In this document: piece by piece, positions 50,990 through 60,228 of the stretch
Numbering within the stretch: the stretch's first letter is position 1
How the letters are laid out: each line of letters opens with the position of its first letter
Source of the DNA: Muribaculaceae bacterium
Lineage (GTDB): Bacteria; Bacteroidota; Bacteroidia; Bacteroidales; Muribaculaceae
Direction: 5' to 3'
Length of the DNA: 64,000 nt
NCBI GenBank assembly: GCA_023665425.1
Contig: JAMPDX010000001.1
Location: 30,154-94,153, forward strand
The notes under the pieces: generated by a model
Databases searched by the model: none
Seen by the model: the letters and a program-made list of their open reading frames with translations, nothing else
What the model was told of the DNA's origin: nothing
Translations under genes and position numbers: made by a program

Positions 50990-52678
50990 TTACCGTCGGG
51001 CATTCTCGGTCTGCCTCACTTCAACGATTTTGGCATCCGGTATAATCTTCTTAATGTCTTGCAGTCTGCGGTTCATCTCATCCCTGCTATATGAGCTCCC
51101 ATACAGATAATAGTAAGTATTACCCTCTTTCCTACAAGTTATATCGTTCAGGCCATGAAACTCCGGGCTGTTGCGGTTAAGCTTCTCATCGCAGGCCAAT
51201 ATCTGTATCTTATAGACAGTGGTAATCTTATTGAGTTTAACGGGAGATTGTCTGTTGGATTTGGCTACCACATCATTGTTCAGCGTTGTGGCATCCTGAG
51301 CCTTTGGAGTCGGTTTATTGTTCTTGGCTTGCTCCTTACCGTTATCTTTAAATTTTGTCAGGGATATGTCGTCATTGACTTTTGACTTATTTGATGCCAA
51401 CTGCTGGCCGGAGGGCTTGGTAGAAGTCTTGACTTTGGGCTGCTGTTTGGTGCTCTGCTGCTTAGTGCTTTTGGGAGCCTTATTGCCGCTATCTTTGGTT
51501 ACCTTCTTATCAGAGGCAGATTTCTTAGTTTTGCTATTGGAATTCTTGCTGACGTTTTGCACATCCTTTGCTTGATCCCCGACTGCCGCATAATCATAAT
51601 CTTGAGCAACAACTGCCGAAACATTGTTATCTACATATACATTGTCATCCTTGATAATGGCCTCGGCATACTGCTGGCGTTCACTCTTCTCGCGAGAGGC
51701 GTCAGAACGGCGGCGTCGTGTGGCGGGCTTTCGGGTGCGCTCAGATATAACATCCTGAGGGGCAGAAATTTTTACCTCCTCATCAATCACTGAGGCCATG
51801 ACCGCACCATCGCCATTGGCTATATCCATATCTATCTCAGAAGGAGCCTTTTGCTCGGTGTGCAGGCGCTTCTTGTCATGCTCCTCCAGGGCTTTAAAAT
51901 AAGCTATTGCGGCGGAACCGATAGCTTTGCCCAGCTTTGTCTGGCCAGCTGAGGAGGTCAGAAATTTAGCTGACTCCGGGTTGCATATAAAATCCAACTC
52001 CACCAGCACCGCGGGCATGGAGGTAGCCCACAAAACCCAGAAACCGGCTTGGTGCACCCCTCTATCCTGACGGTCAGCAGTAGTGCGCATCTGCTTCTGC
52101 ACCATGTCTGCAAATTTGACAGCATTAGCCATATTGCCCTTCTGAGCCATCTCAAAGATGATATAAGACTCGTCAGACTTGGGATCAAAACCGCTGTAAG
52201 TCGTCTCATAGTTATTCTCCAGGGTCATCACAGAGTTCTCCCTGCGGGCTACATTCATGTTGTCATCATCCTTATGCAGACCTAATGTATAGGTGGATGC
52301 CCCGGCCACTGATGTGCGTTTCGGGTTATTCTTGTCGAGCGAATTTGTATGGACAGAAATAAACAGGTCAGCCTTGGCTTTGTTAGCGATATCGGCACGC
52401 TGCTGCAGGGTGAGGTACTCATCCTTATCGCGGGTATACACCACCTTGATGTCTTTAGAATTCTTCTTGATATACTCACCTACCTTGAGAGCTACATCAA
52501 GGTTAATATTCTTTTCGGTGGCGCCATTATCCATGGCACCGATATCTTTGCCACCATGGCCGGCATCAATTACCACAGTAAACTTCTTGGCTGTGACAGT
52601 CCCTGCTGAGCCCAACAGGCACAGTATCAACACAATAAGGGAGCGCAGCGTTATATAATAGAGGTATTTTGATTTCAT
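50990..52678 (-). CDS. N-acetylmuramoyl-L-alanine amidase with SPOR-like C-terminus
   Basis: 562 residues. Signal peptide (1-30), zinc-dependent Amidase_3 catalytic domain (about 32-255: FTVVIDAGHGGKDIGA, FISVHTNS, PAVLVELDFICN), a long low-complexity Lys/Ser/Gln-rich linker (about 300-475, with KSTKQQSTKQQ), and a C-terminal 70-residue segment (VYKIQILAC ... YYYLYGSSYSRDEMNRRLQDIKKIIPDAKIVEV) that looks like a SPOR peptidoglycan-binding domain. It splits the glycan-peptide amide bond during cell separation. The preceding minus-strand TAACTTTG (about 52706-52699) is a candidate promoter. Confidence 0.92.
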   Translation of the reverse strand: MKSKYLYYITLRSLIVLILCLLGSAGTVTAKKFTVVIDAGHGGKDIGAMDNGATEKNINLDVALKVGEYIKKNSKDIKVVYTRDKDEYLTLQQRADIANKAKADLFISVHTNSLDKNNPKRTSVAGASTYTLGLHKDDDNMNVARRENSVMTLENNYETTYSGFDPKSDESYIIFEMAQKGNMANAVKFADMVQKQMRTTADRQDRGVHQAGFWVLWATSMPAVLVELDFICNPESAKFLTSSAGQTKLGKAIGSAAIAYFKALEEHDKKRLHTEQKAPSEIDMDIANGDGAVMASVIDEEVKISAPQDVISERTRKPATRRRRSDASREKSERQQYAEAIIKDDNVYVDNNVSAVVAQDYDYAAVGDQAKDVQNVSKNSNSKTKKSASDKKVTKDSGNKAPKSTKQQSTKQQPKVKTSTKPSGQQLASNKSKVNDDISLTKFKDNGKEQAKNNKPTPKAQDATTLNNDVVAKSNRQSPVKLNKITTVYKIQILACDEKLNRNSPEFHGLNDITCRKEGNTYYYLYGSSYSRDEMNRRLQDIKKIIPDAKIVEVRQTENARR

Positions 52679-52762
52679 AGCTATGTGTTCAGGATTGCAA
52701 AGTTAGCAAAAAAAGTTGGCATACTCAACCCGACAGACGATTTTTTTGCTTAATTTTGCATA

Positions 52763-53980
52763 ATGAAAGTGAGCGAGCAGACATACACCTTTATCCGCGA
52801 ACATGTGGGTGAGCCCCCCGCGGCGTTAAGATTAAAATACTCGGGCAAGAAAGTTGAGGGTGTAGATATATCTCTGGCACTTACACAGATAGAGGCCCGA
52901 AGGAAAGCCTCATCAAAGCTTCCGGAGCTGCTGAGTGAACATGAAGAATTCCTGTTTCCGGACACTTTAAGCGCCGAGCAATGTACATCGTGGCCCTTAG
53001 CCTGCCTTCATGGCCGGATAGCGGGTCAGCAATCAGATGTTCTTGACCTGACATGCGGCCTTGGTATCGATACCTTAGCTTTGGCCGGGAGTTCCGAGCG
53101 TGTCACTACTTGCGACTTGAATGCCACACACATCGACTATGTCACGCATAATTCCAAAGTATTGGGGCTTGATAATATACGTGGGTTCAGCACTGAGAGT
53201 GGGGCATATTTAGCCGCATTGGCCGATGATAAGTATTTCTCACTCATATTCGCTGACCCGGCACGCCGAAGCGCCACGAATAAACGAATTTTTGCTCTTG
53301 AGGATTGCAGTCCGGACATCACGGCATTATTACCTATCATAACGGCTCATACCGACAGACTGCTTTTGAAGGTGTCGCCGATGCTGGATGCTGACCGTCT
53401 GCTGAATCAGTTGCCAGGCGTGCACACCATATATGCCATAAGCCTGCGGGGTGAGTGTAAAGAATTGCTGGTAGATTGTCGGTTTGATGAGGAAATCAAA
53501 ACCACAAAATACTCGGCTATAGATATACTCACCAACGGACACATTTCCGAATATACATTTGAGCAAGGGGCAATGCATGACGATGTGCCGATTGTGGGAG
53601 ATATTGACTGCATAAAGCCGGGGCAATATATGTTTGAGCCCAACGCATCCTTAATGAAATTCCTGCACAAGGCTCCCCTTATGGTTCATTACTCAACCCT
53701 GCGCAAGCTGGGGATAAATACACATATATATATATCAGATGCCCCGTTGCCCTCTGATATGCCCGGGCGCATACTTCAAATTGAGAAGGTGCTGTCCCCG
53801 TCAAAAAAAGCCATCAAGGAAATGCCCCAATATGCTAATATTGTAACACGCAACTATCCGGAATCGGCAGCAAATTTGAAGTCAAAAATGAAAGTGAAAG
53901 AAGGGGGAGAGCACTTTTTGTACGCATGTCGCATCCATGACAAGACCGCACGACTTTTGCTGTGTACACCCCTAAAATAG
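52763..53980 (+). CDS. class I SAM methyltransferase with THUMP-like C-terminal domain
   Basis: 405 residues. Central Rossmann SAM site VLDLTCGLGIDTLALAG (about 92-108), DPARRS catalytic-type motif (FADPARRSATNKRIFALEDCSPDI), and a C-terminal THUMP-like domain (about 300-405; ILQIEKVLSPSKKAIKEMPQYANIVTRNYP). The family occurs in Bacteroidota and probably modifies RNA; the substrate is unknown. TAATTTTG at 52751-52758 lies 4 bp before the ATG, so a leaderless transcript is possible. Confidence 0.85.
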   Translation: MKVSEQTYTFIREHVGEPPAALRLKYSGKKVEGVDISLALTQIEARRKASSKLPELLSEHEEFLFPDTLSAEQCTSWPLACLHGRIAGQQSDVLDLTCGLGIDTLALAGSSERVTTCDLNATHIDYVTHNSKVLGLDNIRGFSTESGAYLAALADDKYFSLIFADPARRSATNKRIFALEDCSPDITALLPIITAHTDRLLLKVSPMLDADRLLNQLPGVHTIYAISLRGECKELLVDCRFDEEIKTTKYSAIDILTNGHISEYTFEQGAMHDDVPIVGDIDCIKPGQYMFEPNASLMKFLHKAPLMVHYSTLRKLGINTHIYISDAPLPSDMPGRILQIEKVLSPSKKAIKEMPQYANIVTRNYPESAANLKSKMKVKEGGEHFLYACRIHDKTARLLLCTPLK

Positions 53981-53992
53981 CACTCCGCCTAC

Positions 53993-54035
53993 AAAAAAAC
54001 GCGCCTAAGGCACTTGTATCAAGGACCTTAGGCGC
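53993..54035. terminator. terminator between methyltransferase and Crp/Fnr genes
   Basis: Perfect 10-bp stem GCGCCTAAGG (54001-54010) with CCTTAGGCGC (54026-54035); A-run at 53993-53999 provides the T-tract for the minus-strand Crp/Fnr gene. Confidence 0.78.
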
Positions 54036-54056
54036 ATATGATTATCTGCGTATGCT

Positions 54057-54758
54057 TTATCCGAATTTGGATATTTTGCGGAGCTGGGGCTCATTGATGA
54101 TACGTATGCGGCGTCCATCAACAATTATAAGTTTCTCATTTACAAAGCCTGAGAGGGTGCGTATGGCATTAGAGGTAGTCATGTTCGAGAGGTTTGCCAA
54201 ATCTTCGCGGCTCATATAAATCTTTAATGTGGAGCCATCCTCCTCCAAGCCGTAGCTCTCTACCAACAATAGCAACGCCTCTGCCAATCGCCCACGGATG
54301 TGTTTCTGTGTAAGATTGACAATTTTAGTGTCCGAGCCACCAAGATTTTTGGATAACTCATGGATGAAGAACATTGCCAAATCCATATTGCCGCGTATAA
54401 GTTGTTCTACCAATTGTAGTGGCAATGCGCCTATAACCGCCGGCTCGAAAGCAGCAGCCGATGACACATACAACTCATTGGCGAAATAGGCACGGTAGCC
54501 GAAATACTGCACCGGGCGATACAGTCGAAGTATCTGCACGCGATCTCCGATGCCATTCTTATACATCTTAACCTTGCCTTTGAGCAGACACCAGAGATAC
54601 TCCGGCTCCTCTTTTTCGGCGTATATAATTTGATTTTTTTTGAAGTTATGTATAACGAAGTTATCCGTGACGAGACGTTTCTCTTCACGTGTCAACACAC
54701 TCCATAATTCACTAAGGTCATGACTGATGACATGCTCCAGTGTAGCCTTTTTTAACAT
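54057..54758 (-). CDS. Crp/Fnr family transcriptional regulator
   Basis: 233 residues from ATG 54758 (a TTG two codons upstream is in frame). N-terminal cyclic-nucleotide-binding-like beta-roll (about 15-130: FKKNQIIYAEKEEPEYLWCLLKGKVKMYKNG ... QILRLYRPVQYFGYRAYFANE), dimer helix, and C-terminal winged helix (about 160-225) with SREDLANLSNMTTSNAIRTLSGFVNEKLI as the recognition region. No Cys cluster for an iron-sulphur centre, so it is not a classical Fnr oxygen sensor. A perfect inverted repeat sits just upstream (54771-54811). Confidence 0.9.
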   Translation of the reverse strand: MLKKATLEHVISHDLSELWSVLTREEKRLVTDNFVIHNFKKNQIIYAEKEEPEYLWCLLKGKVKMYKNGIGDRVQILRLYRPVQYFGYRAYFANELYVSSAAAFEPAVIGALPLQLVEQLIRGNMDLAMFFIHELSKNLGGSDTKIVNLTQKHIRGRLAEALLLLVESYGLEEDGSTLKIYMSREDLANLSNMTTSNAIRTLSGFVNEKLIIVDGRRIRIINEPQLRKISKFG

Positions 54759-54770
54759 TGTCAATCCACT

Positions 54771-54811
54771 TATACAAATAACACAGACAGTGGAGTACCA
54801 CTATTTGTATA
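54771..54811. promoter_or_regulatory. candidate operator upstream of the Crp/Fnr gene
   Basis: TATACAAATA (54771-54780) and TATTTGTATA (54802-54811) are perfect 10-bp inverted repeats; within them GTGG/CCAC (54791-54802 region, loop AGTA) forms a second palindrome. Placement 13-53 bp upstream of the start suggests autoregulation. The remaining gap to 55215 is AT-rich with no ORF I can support. Confidence 0.5.
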
Positions 54812-55215
54812 GTTATTCACTATTTAATACCACGATTTAGAAGCCGGCAACTGATTTTCCTTCCTAAAACACACTCAAATGGAGGGATAGCCGGGGTAAA
54901 CTATGTTACAGAACACAAATTTACAACATTATTTTGAATTAAAGAATACTTTAGTGTTAAAATTTTCGCTAAAGAGGAATTTCGCCGTAATTAACAATGT
55001 TAAAATAGCTATACAGGATTAAAAAAATTCGAAAAAGCATCATTTTCCACTGTTGGCAGATATACAAGCAACCAATATCAAGGTGAATTGAAATGAATAT
55101 TTATGGATAATATAATTGAATGTATAATTATGGTATATTTTTATGTTGACATTATTATATAAAGCCAATCATTATGAAAAATTCAATAAGATCGTGCAAA
55201 TTTGGGGCCTAAAAG

Positions 55216-55247
55216 TTTGGTAAAGAGAATAAAAAAGCGTAACTTTG
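55216..55247 (+). promoter_or_regulatory. promoter of rpsF-rpsR-rplI
   Basis: TTTG (55216-55219), 20 bases, TAACTTTG (55240-55247), with a leader of about 120 bases. Confidence 0.78.
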
Positions 55248-55299
55248 CAGTCGGATTTGGCATATCTGCTCCTTAAAGAAGGGTTAAGTGCTTAATCCT

Positions 55300-55336
55300 C
55301 AGTTGATTATATGGTAATTTTACCACCTATCGACTG
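55300..55336 (+). promoter_or_regulatory. structured leader hairpin before rpsF
   Basis: Outer stem CAGTTGAT (55300-55307) with ATCGACTG (55329-55336), inner perfect palindrome TGGTAATTTTACCA (55312-55325), with an internal loop between. Leaders of rpsF operons in many bacteria bind the S6:S18 complex for autoregulation; this hairpin is a candidate but I cannot confirm the conserved loop. Confidence 0.4.
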
Positions 55337-55376
55337 AATTAAAGTTTAATCAATTCACAACACAACTAATTCAATT

Positions 55377-55775
55377 ATGAATCAGTACGAAACCGTTTTC
55401 ATTTTAACTCCCGTTTTGTCTGACGTTCAGATGAAGGAAGCGGTAGACAAATTCAAAAGCTTTCTCACAGAGAATGGCTGCGAGATGGTAAATGAAGAGC
55501 TGTGGGGTCTGCGCAAACTCGCTTATCCCATCGAGAAGAAGAGCACAGGCTTCTATGTGCTGTTCCAGTTCAAGGGCGAACCCAGCATTGTCAAGAAACT
55601 CGAGACCGCCTTCCGTCGTGACGAGCGTGTAATCCGCTTCCTGACATTCCGTCTGGATAAATACGCCGTAGAGTATGCCGAGAAGCGTTGTCATGTCCGC
55701 GCCCAGAAGGCCGCCGAGGCAGCTGCCGCTCCCGCTGAAGTAGTAGAAGAAACTGTAATCGTTAAGGAGGACTAA
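55377..55775 (+). CDS. rpsF: 30S ribosomal protein S6
   Basis: 132 residues: the ferredoxin-like S6 domain (about 1-95: [56 protein letters not shown]) plus an Ala/Glu/Val-rich C-terminal tail typical of Bacteroidota S6. Binds 16S rRNA with S18. First gene of rpsF-rpsR-rplI, the standard order; rpsR follows after 4 bp. Confidence 0.98.
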   Translation: MNQYETVFILTPVLSDVQMKEAVDKFKSFLTENGCEMVNEELWGLRKLAYPIEKKSTGFYVLFQFKGEPSIVKKLETAFRRDERVIRFLTFRLDKYAVEYAEKRCHVRAQKAAEAAAAPAEVVEETVIVKED

Positions 55776-55779
55776 TCAG

Positions 55780-56049
55780 ATGGCACAGAACAACAGCGAA
55801 ATTCGTTACCTCACTCCCCTGTCTGTAGACACAAAGAAGAAGAAATATTGCCGCTTCAAACGCAGCGGTATCAAGTATGTAGACTACAAGGACCCTGAGT
55901 TCCTCAAGAAGTTCCTCAACGAGCAGGGTAAGATTCTGCCCCGCCGTATCACCGGCACTTCACTCAAGTTCCAGCGTCGTGTAGCAAAAGCCGTGAAGCG
56001 TGCCCGCCACCTGGCTCTGCTTCCCTACGTAACTGACCTTATGAAATAA
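55780..56049 (+). CDS. rpsR: 30S ribosomal protein S18
   Basis: 89 residues, basic: [64 protein letters not shown] contains the S18 signature (shown here by its start KKKYCRFKR and end [10 protein letters not shown]). Partner of S6 on the 30S platform. The single Cys version, that is, the zinc-free form. Confidence 0.98.
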   Translation: MAQNNSEIRYLTPLSVDTKKKKYCRFKRSGIKYVDYKDPEFLKKFLNEQGKILPRRITGTSLKFQRRVAKAVKRARHLALLPYVTDLMK

Positions 56050-56079
56050 GTATAACCATCCACACAAAACATCAAAGAT

Positions 56080-56526
56080 ATGAAGATAATTCTGAAAGAG
56101 AACGTAACCAATCTCGGTTATAAGGACGATGTTGTCGAAGTAAAGGATGGCTATGGCCGCAACTATCTCATCCCCCAGGGCAAAGCAGTGATTGCCAACG
56201 CATCTTCACTTAAACAGCTCGCAGAGGACCAGAAACAGCGTGCCCACAAGATTGCCAAAATGCTCGAAGATGCCCAGGCAGCTGCCGCTGCTCTTGATGG
56301 CGTAGCACTGACTATCCCCACCAAGACAAGCGCTACAGGCACTATCTTCGGCTCCGTTGGCGCCATCCAGATTGCCGAAGCTCTCGAGAAGCTCGGCCAC
56401 AATGTTGACCGCAAGATCATCACCGTCAAGGAGACAGTGAAGGAAGTAGGTAACTATACTGCCACTGTGAAGTTCCACAAGGAAGTGAGCGTAGAGATAC
56501 CCTTCGAGGTTATAAGCGAGGAGTAA
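56080..56526 (+). CDS. rplI: 50S ribosomal protein L9
   Basis: 148 residues: N-terminal domain with MKIILKENVTNLGYKDDVVEVKDGYGRNYLIP, the long connecting helix, and the C-terminal domain with GTIFGSVGAIQIAEAL. L9 binds 23S rRNA near the L1 stalk. Last gene of the ribosomal operon and followed by a terminator. Confidence 0.98.
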   Translation: MKIILKENVTNLGYKDDVVEVKDGYGRNYLIPQGKAVIANASSLKQLAEDQKQRAHKIAKMLEDAQAAAAALDGVALTIPTKTSATGTIFGSVGAIQIAEALEKLGHNVDRKIITVKETVKEVGNYTATVKFHKEVSVEIPFEVISEE

Positions 56527-56588
56527 TTCACCTTTAATCAGACCCGGAGAAATATAAATGCTCCGGCTCTGCTCACTCATAGAATAAG

Positions 56589-56630
56589 AGGGCGTGTCTC
56601 CACACCGGAGTCGCGCCCTTTCTTCCTTTT
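56589..56630 (+). terminator. intrinsic terminator of rpsF-rpsR-rplI
   Basis: Stem AGGGCGTG (from 56589) with CGCGCCCT (to 56619), inner CTCC/GGAG, followed by TTCTTCCTTTT. Confidence 0.82.
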
Positions 56631-56644
56631 CAGCATATTTTAAA

Positions 56645-57964
56645 ATGTATTTTGACGAGCTAAACATAGGAGATGATTTGCTGGATGCCTTAGACGCAAT
56701 GCATTTTGACGAGTGTACCCCCATTCAAGCTCTTGCTATTCCTCCGGCTCTTGAGGGACACGATCTTATTGCTATTGCACAGACAGGCACCGGCAAGACT
56801 GCTGCATACTTGCTCCCGGTGTTGGAACAACTCACATACGGCGACTACCCCACAGATGCCATCAACTGTATCATCATGACCCCAACGCGCGAATTGGCAA
56901 TGCAGATAGACCATCAAATGGAAGGGTTTGCCTATTTCTTGCCCGTGAGCTCGTTGCCCATTTACGGGGGTACTGACGGCAAGGAGTTTGCACGCCAACA
57001 GAAGGGCCTAAAAAATGGTGCCGACGTAGTTATTGCCACTCCCGGGCGTTTGTTGGCTCATTTGCAGATGGGGTATTGTGACCTCTCAAAAGTCAGCTTC
57101 TTTATTCTCGATGAAGCCGACAGGATGCTCGACATGGGCTTCTATGATGATATAATGGCAATAGCCAAGCACCTTCCCTCCAAGCATCAGACATTGATGT
57201 TCTCGGCTACAATGCCTAAGAAAATCAAACAATTGGCCGAAACATTGCTCAATGACCCCATCGAAGTAAAGACCGAAATCAGCCGGCCGGCAGAGGCAAT
57301 TGAGCAAACTGCTGCAATAGTTTATAATCCTCAAAAGGAGCCTGTTTTGAGACATCTTCTCACCACAAAGGCAGCCAATAGAGTTATCGTGTTTGTCTCT
57401 TCCAAGTTGAAGGTTAAGGAATTGACACGCCAGTTGCGGCATGCAAATATCAAGGCAGCCGAGATGCATTCGGATCTGGAGCAGGATAGACGCGAAGAGG
57501 TGATGCTCGCCTTTCGTGCCGGACGTATAGATGTGCTCATAGCCACCGACATTGTGGCACGTGGTATTGACATAGACGATATCGCAATGGTAGTGAACTA
57601 TGATGTGCCGCGTGAGGCTGAAGACTATGTGCATCGCATAGGCCGAACAGCTCGTGCCGGCGCCGGCGGCAAAGCTGTGACCCTTGTAGGACCGGATGAC
57701 CGCCGTCGTTTCCAATCTATAGAGCGCTTTTTGAAGTATGAGGTACCCAAAGAAGTAATTCCTGAAGAATTTGGCGAAACCCCGGCATATAATGTTCAGA
57801 GCCCCAATAAGGGTAACTCGCACGTCAGCAAGAAACACAATAATCACTGCCGGCATCGTAATAAGAGGTCGAACCAAAAGAAGCCGGAACCCAACTATCA
57901 GCAATCCCCCAAGCATGAGCAAATCAATAAACCTACCAACAACAAACGTCGTTATCATCACTAA
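56645..57964 (+). CDS. DEAD-box RNA helicase (RhlE/CsdA-like)
   Basis: 439 residues from ATG 56645, which begins the Q-motif region (MYFDELNIG ... TPIQALAIPPAL). Helicase motifs in order: I AQTGTGKTAA, Ia PTRELA, Ib TPGRLLA, II DEADRM, III SATMP, IV VIVFVSSK, V ATDIVARGIDI, VI HRIGRTARAG. A basic Asn/His/Lys-rich tail (about 385-439) likely binds RNA. RhlE-type helicases act in ribosome assembly or mRNA decay. The codons before 56645 lie in the terminator of the previous operon, so the longer ORF is rejected. Confidence 0.95.
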   Translation: MYFDELNIGDDLLDALDAMHFDECTPIQALAIPPALEGHDLIAIAQTGTGKTAAYLLPVLEQLTYGDYPTDAINCIIMTPTRELAMQIDHQMEGFAYFLPVSSLPIYGGTDGKEFARQQKGLKNGADVVIATPGRLLAHLQMGYCDLSKVSFFILDEADRMLDMGFYDDIMAIAKHLPSKHQTLMFSATMPKKIKQLAETLLNDPIEVKTEISRPAEAIEQTAAIVYNPQKEPVLRHLLTTKAANRVIVFVSSKLKVKELTRQLRHANIKAAEMHSDLEQDRREEVMLAFRAGRIDVLIATDIVARGIDIDDIAMVVNYDVPREAEDYVHRIGRTARAGAGGKAVTLVGPDDRRRFQSIERFLKYEVPKEVIPEEFGETPAYNVQSPNKGNSHVSKKHNNHCRHRNKRSNQKKPEPNYQQSPKHEQINKPTNNKRRYHH

Positions 57965-58031
57965 AGACAAAAAAGAAGCAAGAAAAATTTAGCCTAAAAT
58001 ATAATTATTTACCCGAATTCACGTTAATAAA

Positions 58032-58080
58032 GTGGTATGATGAGTGTGCCTGCTCTACTCAGGTGGCCTCGGCATACCAC
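58032..58080 (+). other. long-loop inverted repeat in the helicase-SurA gap
   Basis: GTGGTATG (58032-58039) pairs with CATACCAC (58073-58080), with a GC-richer loop. It lies 90 bp before the SurA-like gene; it could be a weak terminator or a leader structure. Nothing else is evident in 57965-58168. Confidence 0.3.
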
Positions 58081-58168
58081 CTTACGTGATATCCGGAGCT
58101 GCAGTCTAACTTAAAAGTAAGCTGCCACGGTTGTCTAATATATTGATAATCAACAATTACACATACAG

Positions 58169-60106
58169 ATGAATAAGAAATTCCTTCTGGCAGGTGCTAT
58201 TGCCGGGTGTGTGGTGATAGGTTTTGCTGCCAAGAAAGACCCTGTGGTGATGTCGGTGAATGGGGTGGATGTGCCCCGTTCAGAATTTGAGTATCTTTAC
58301 CACAAGAATGCTAATCAGCAACTCCAGCCACAGACCATTGAGGAGTATGCCGAGATGTTCAAGCTCTATAAGCTGAAAGTGGCCGATGCTTTAGCAGCCG
58401 GTATCGATACCACCGAGGCCTTCCGCAACGAATACAACGGATATTTGAGTGAGCTGCGTCATCCCTACTGTTCAGACACTACCTATGTAAAGCAGCTCAT
58501 GCATGAGGCATATGACCGTCTGGGCGAAGAGGTAGAGGCGCGCCATATCATGATTATGAAGCCCCGCGGCCTTGAAACTCCCAGAGATATTTATCCTACT
58601 GCAGACTCATTGCTCACCGTACTCCGTAATGGTGGTGACTTCGAGGTGCTTGCTCAACAATACTCAGAAGACAAACCTTCTGCTGCCAAAGGAGGGTTCA
58701 TGGGGTGGATTACATGTTTCCAGACCCCTTATGAGTTTGAGACTGCTGTCTATAACACCCCCGAGGGCCAGTATTCTGATATTGTAGAGACCGACTTCGG
58801 TTATCATATAATCAAGGGAGGCAAGCATCGTCCGGCCTCCGGCGAAGTGCTGACTGAGCACATACTCATCTTGAGTAACCCACAAATGTCAGCCGAGGAC
58901 CAAGCCCGTGCCAAGGAGCTGGTTGACAGCTTGTATACTGTTGTAACAACTCCCGGTTCAAACTTTGAAGCTGTAGCAGCACAATACTCACAAGACCCCG
59001 GTTCAGCCCGTCAGGGTGGCAAGCTGCCCTGGTTTGGCACCGGACGCATGGTGCCTGAATTTGAGGCCGCAGCTTTTGCACTGACCAACGGCGAAATCTC
59101 TCAGCCGGTAAAGAGCAACTATGGATATCATATCATCAAGAAGCTTGACTCTCGTGGCCTTGAGTCCTACGAGGAGATGGAGCCTCGTCTACGCCAAGCC
59201 ATGGACAACCGCAATGACACTCGCGGCCGCTGGAAGGCCAAAAACTTCGCTGAGGGCTTGCGCAAGAAATATGGCTTTAAGTATGACAAGAAGGTGAGAC
59301 AAGAAATGATGGACTATGTGGCTCAGAATGGTATGACTGCTGACTTTAACGACCACTTCAAACCCATGGCCGATAAGTACTACATGAGTTTTGCCGACAA
59401 AAAATATACCGTGGGAGACTTCCTCGAGCACATGACCCACTTCCGCAACATATCTTTCCCCTCAACCGGGCAGAGAGACTTGGCCAAACGCATCGAGAAT
59501 TTTGAGCAGCAGGAGTTGTATCATTATTTCTTGAAACATTTGCCCGAGGAAAATGTCGACTACAGAAATCTCACCAATGAGTATCGCGACGGCATGCTGC
59601 TCTTCGAAATAAGCAATCGCAAAGTGTGGGACAAGGCGACAAAAGATAAGGAAGGTCTTAAGGCTTATTTTAACGCCAACAGAGATGACTACAAGTGGAC
59701 CAAACCCCACGTGAAGGGTGTGCTGGTTCAGGCCGAGAATGACTCTGTAGCCGGCGTGGTACGCACTATGCTTGACACTATCCCTGATGTAGCAGAAGCT
59801 GTACCAACTATCCGCAAAGAGCTCGGCTCACAGGTAAAGATTGACCGCATACTCATGTCTGAAGGTGATAATGAGTTGGTAGATGCTTGTGTGTTTGACA
59901 TTAAGGATATGCCCAACCCCAACACCAAATATCCCATTTACTTCGTCTCAAACATACGTATGCTCAATGCTCCGGAAGATGAGAATGATGTGCTCCCGCT
60001 GGTGACAGCCGACTATCAGAATGCACTTGAGGCTGAATGGGTAGAAGAGCTCCAGACAAAATATCCGGTAGTCATCTACGAAAAAGAGCTGAAGAAAGTA
60101 AAGTAA
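58169..60106 (+). CDS. periplasmic peptidyl-prolyl isomerase, SurA/PpiC type
   Basis: 645 residues. A short N-terminal hydrophobic export signal (about 1-21, [12 protein letters not shown]), an N-terminal chaperone region, then two parulin rotamase domains: about 113-220 ([13 protein letters not shown] ... [12 protein letters not shown] ... [15 protein letters not shown]) and about 225-335 ([11 protein letters not shown] ... [25 protein letters not shown] ... [17 protein letters not shown]). The C-terminal third is less conserved. It helps fold outer-membrane proteins. Single gene followed by a perfect terminator shared with tonB. Confidence 0.9.
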   Translation: MNKKFLLAGAIAGCVVIGFAAKKDPVVMSVNGVDVPRSEFEYLYHKNANQQLQPQTIEEYAEMFKLYKLKVADALAAGIDTTEAFRNEYNGYLSELRHPYCSDTTYVKQLMHEAYDRLGEEVEARHIMIMKPRGLETPRDIYPTADSLLTVLRNGGDFEVLAQQYSEDKPSAAKGGFMGWITCFQTPYEFETAVYNTPEGQYSDIVETDFGYHIIKGGKHRPASGEVLTEHILILSNPQMSAEDQARAKELVDSLYTVVTTPGSNFEAVAAQYSQDPGSARQGGKLPWFGTGRMVPEFEAAAFALTNGEISQPVKSNYGYHIIKKLDSRGLESYEEMEPRLRQAMDNRNDTRGRWKAKNFAEGLRKKYGFKYDKKVRQEMMDYVAQNGMTADFNDHFKPMADKYYMSFADKKYTVGDFLEHMTHFRNISFPSTGQRDLAKRIENFEQQELYHYFLKHLPEENVDYRNLTNEYRDGMLLFEISNRKVWDKATKDKEGLKAYFNANRDDYKWTKPHVKGVLVQAENDSVAGVVRTMLDTIPDVAEAVPTIRKELGSQVKIDRILMSEGDNELVDACVFDIKDMPNPNTKYPIYFVSNIRMLNAPEDENDVLPLVTADYQNALEAEWVEELQTKYPVVIYEKELKKVK

Positions 60107-60151
60107 AAACAAAAATAGTCAAAGCCTCCTACTGACTATTGATATATGCAA

Positions 60152-60192
60152 CCAAAAAGGCCTTGAGCAAATCTCGCTCAAGGCCTTTTTGG
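60152..60192. terminator. bidirectional intrinsic terminator
   Basis: Perfect 17-bp stem 60152-60168 / 60176-60192 (CCAAAAAGGCCTTGAGC and its complement), seven-base loop; A and T runs inside the stem ends serve both the SurA-like gene and the convergent TonB gene. Confidence 0.92.
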
Positions 60193-60228
60193 TAATTATT
60201 AGTAGTTTGGATAGATCCGGCAACTGAT

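Noticed and set aside
54759..55215. AT-rich region as a replication origin
   Set aside because: Only one weak DnaA-box-like match (TATGGATAA) and no cluster; AT-richness alone is not enough.
57086..57970. 294-codon minus-strand ORF opposite the DEAD-box helicase
   Set aside because: Cys/His-rich shadow of the helicase gene, which has all helicase motifs on the plus strand.
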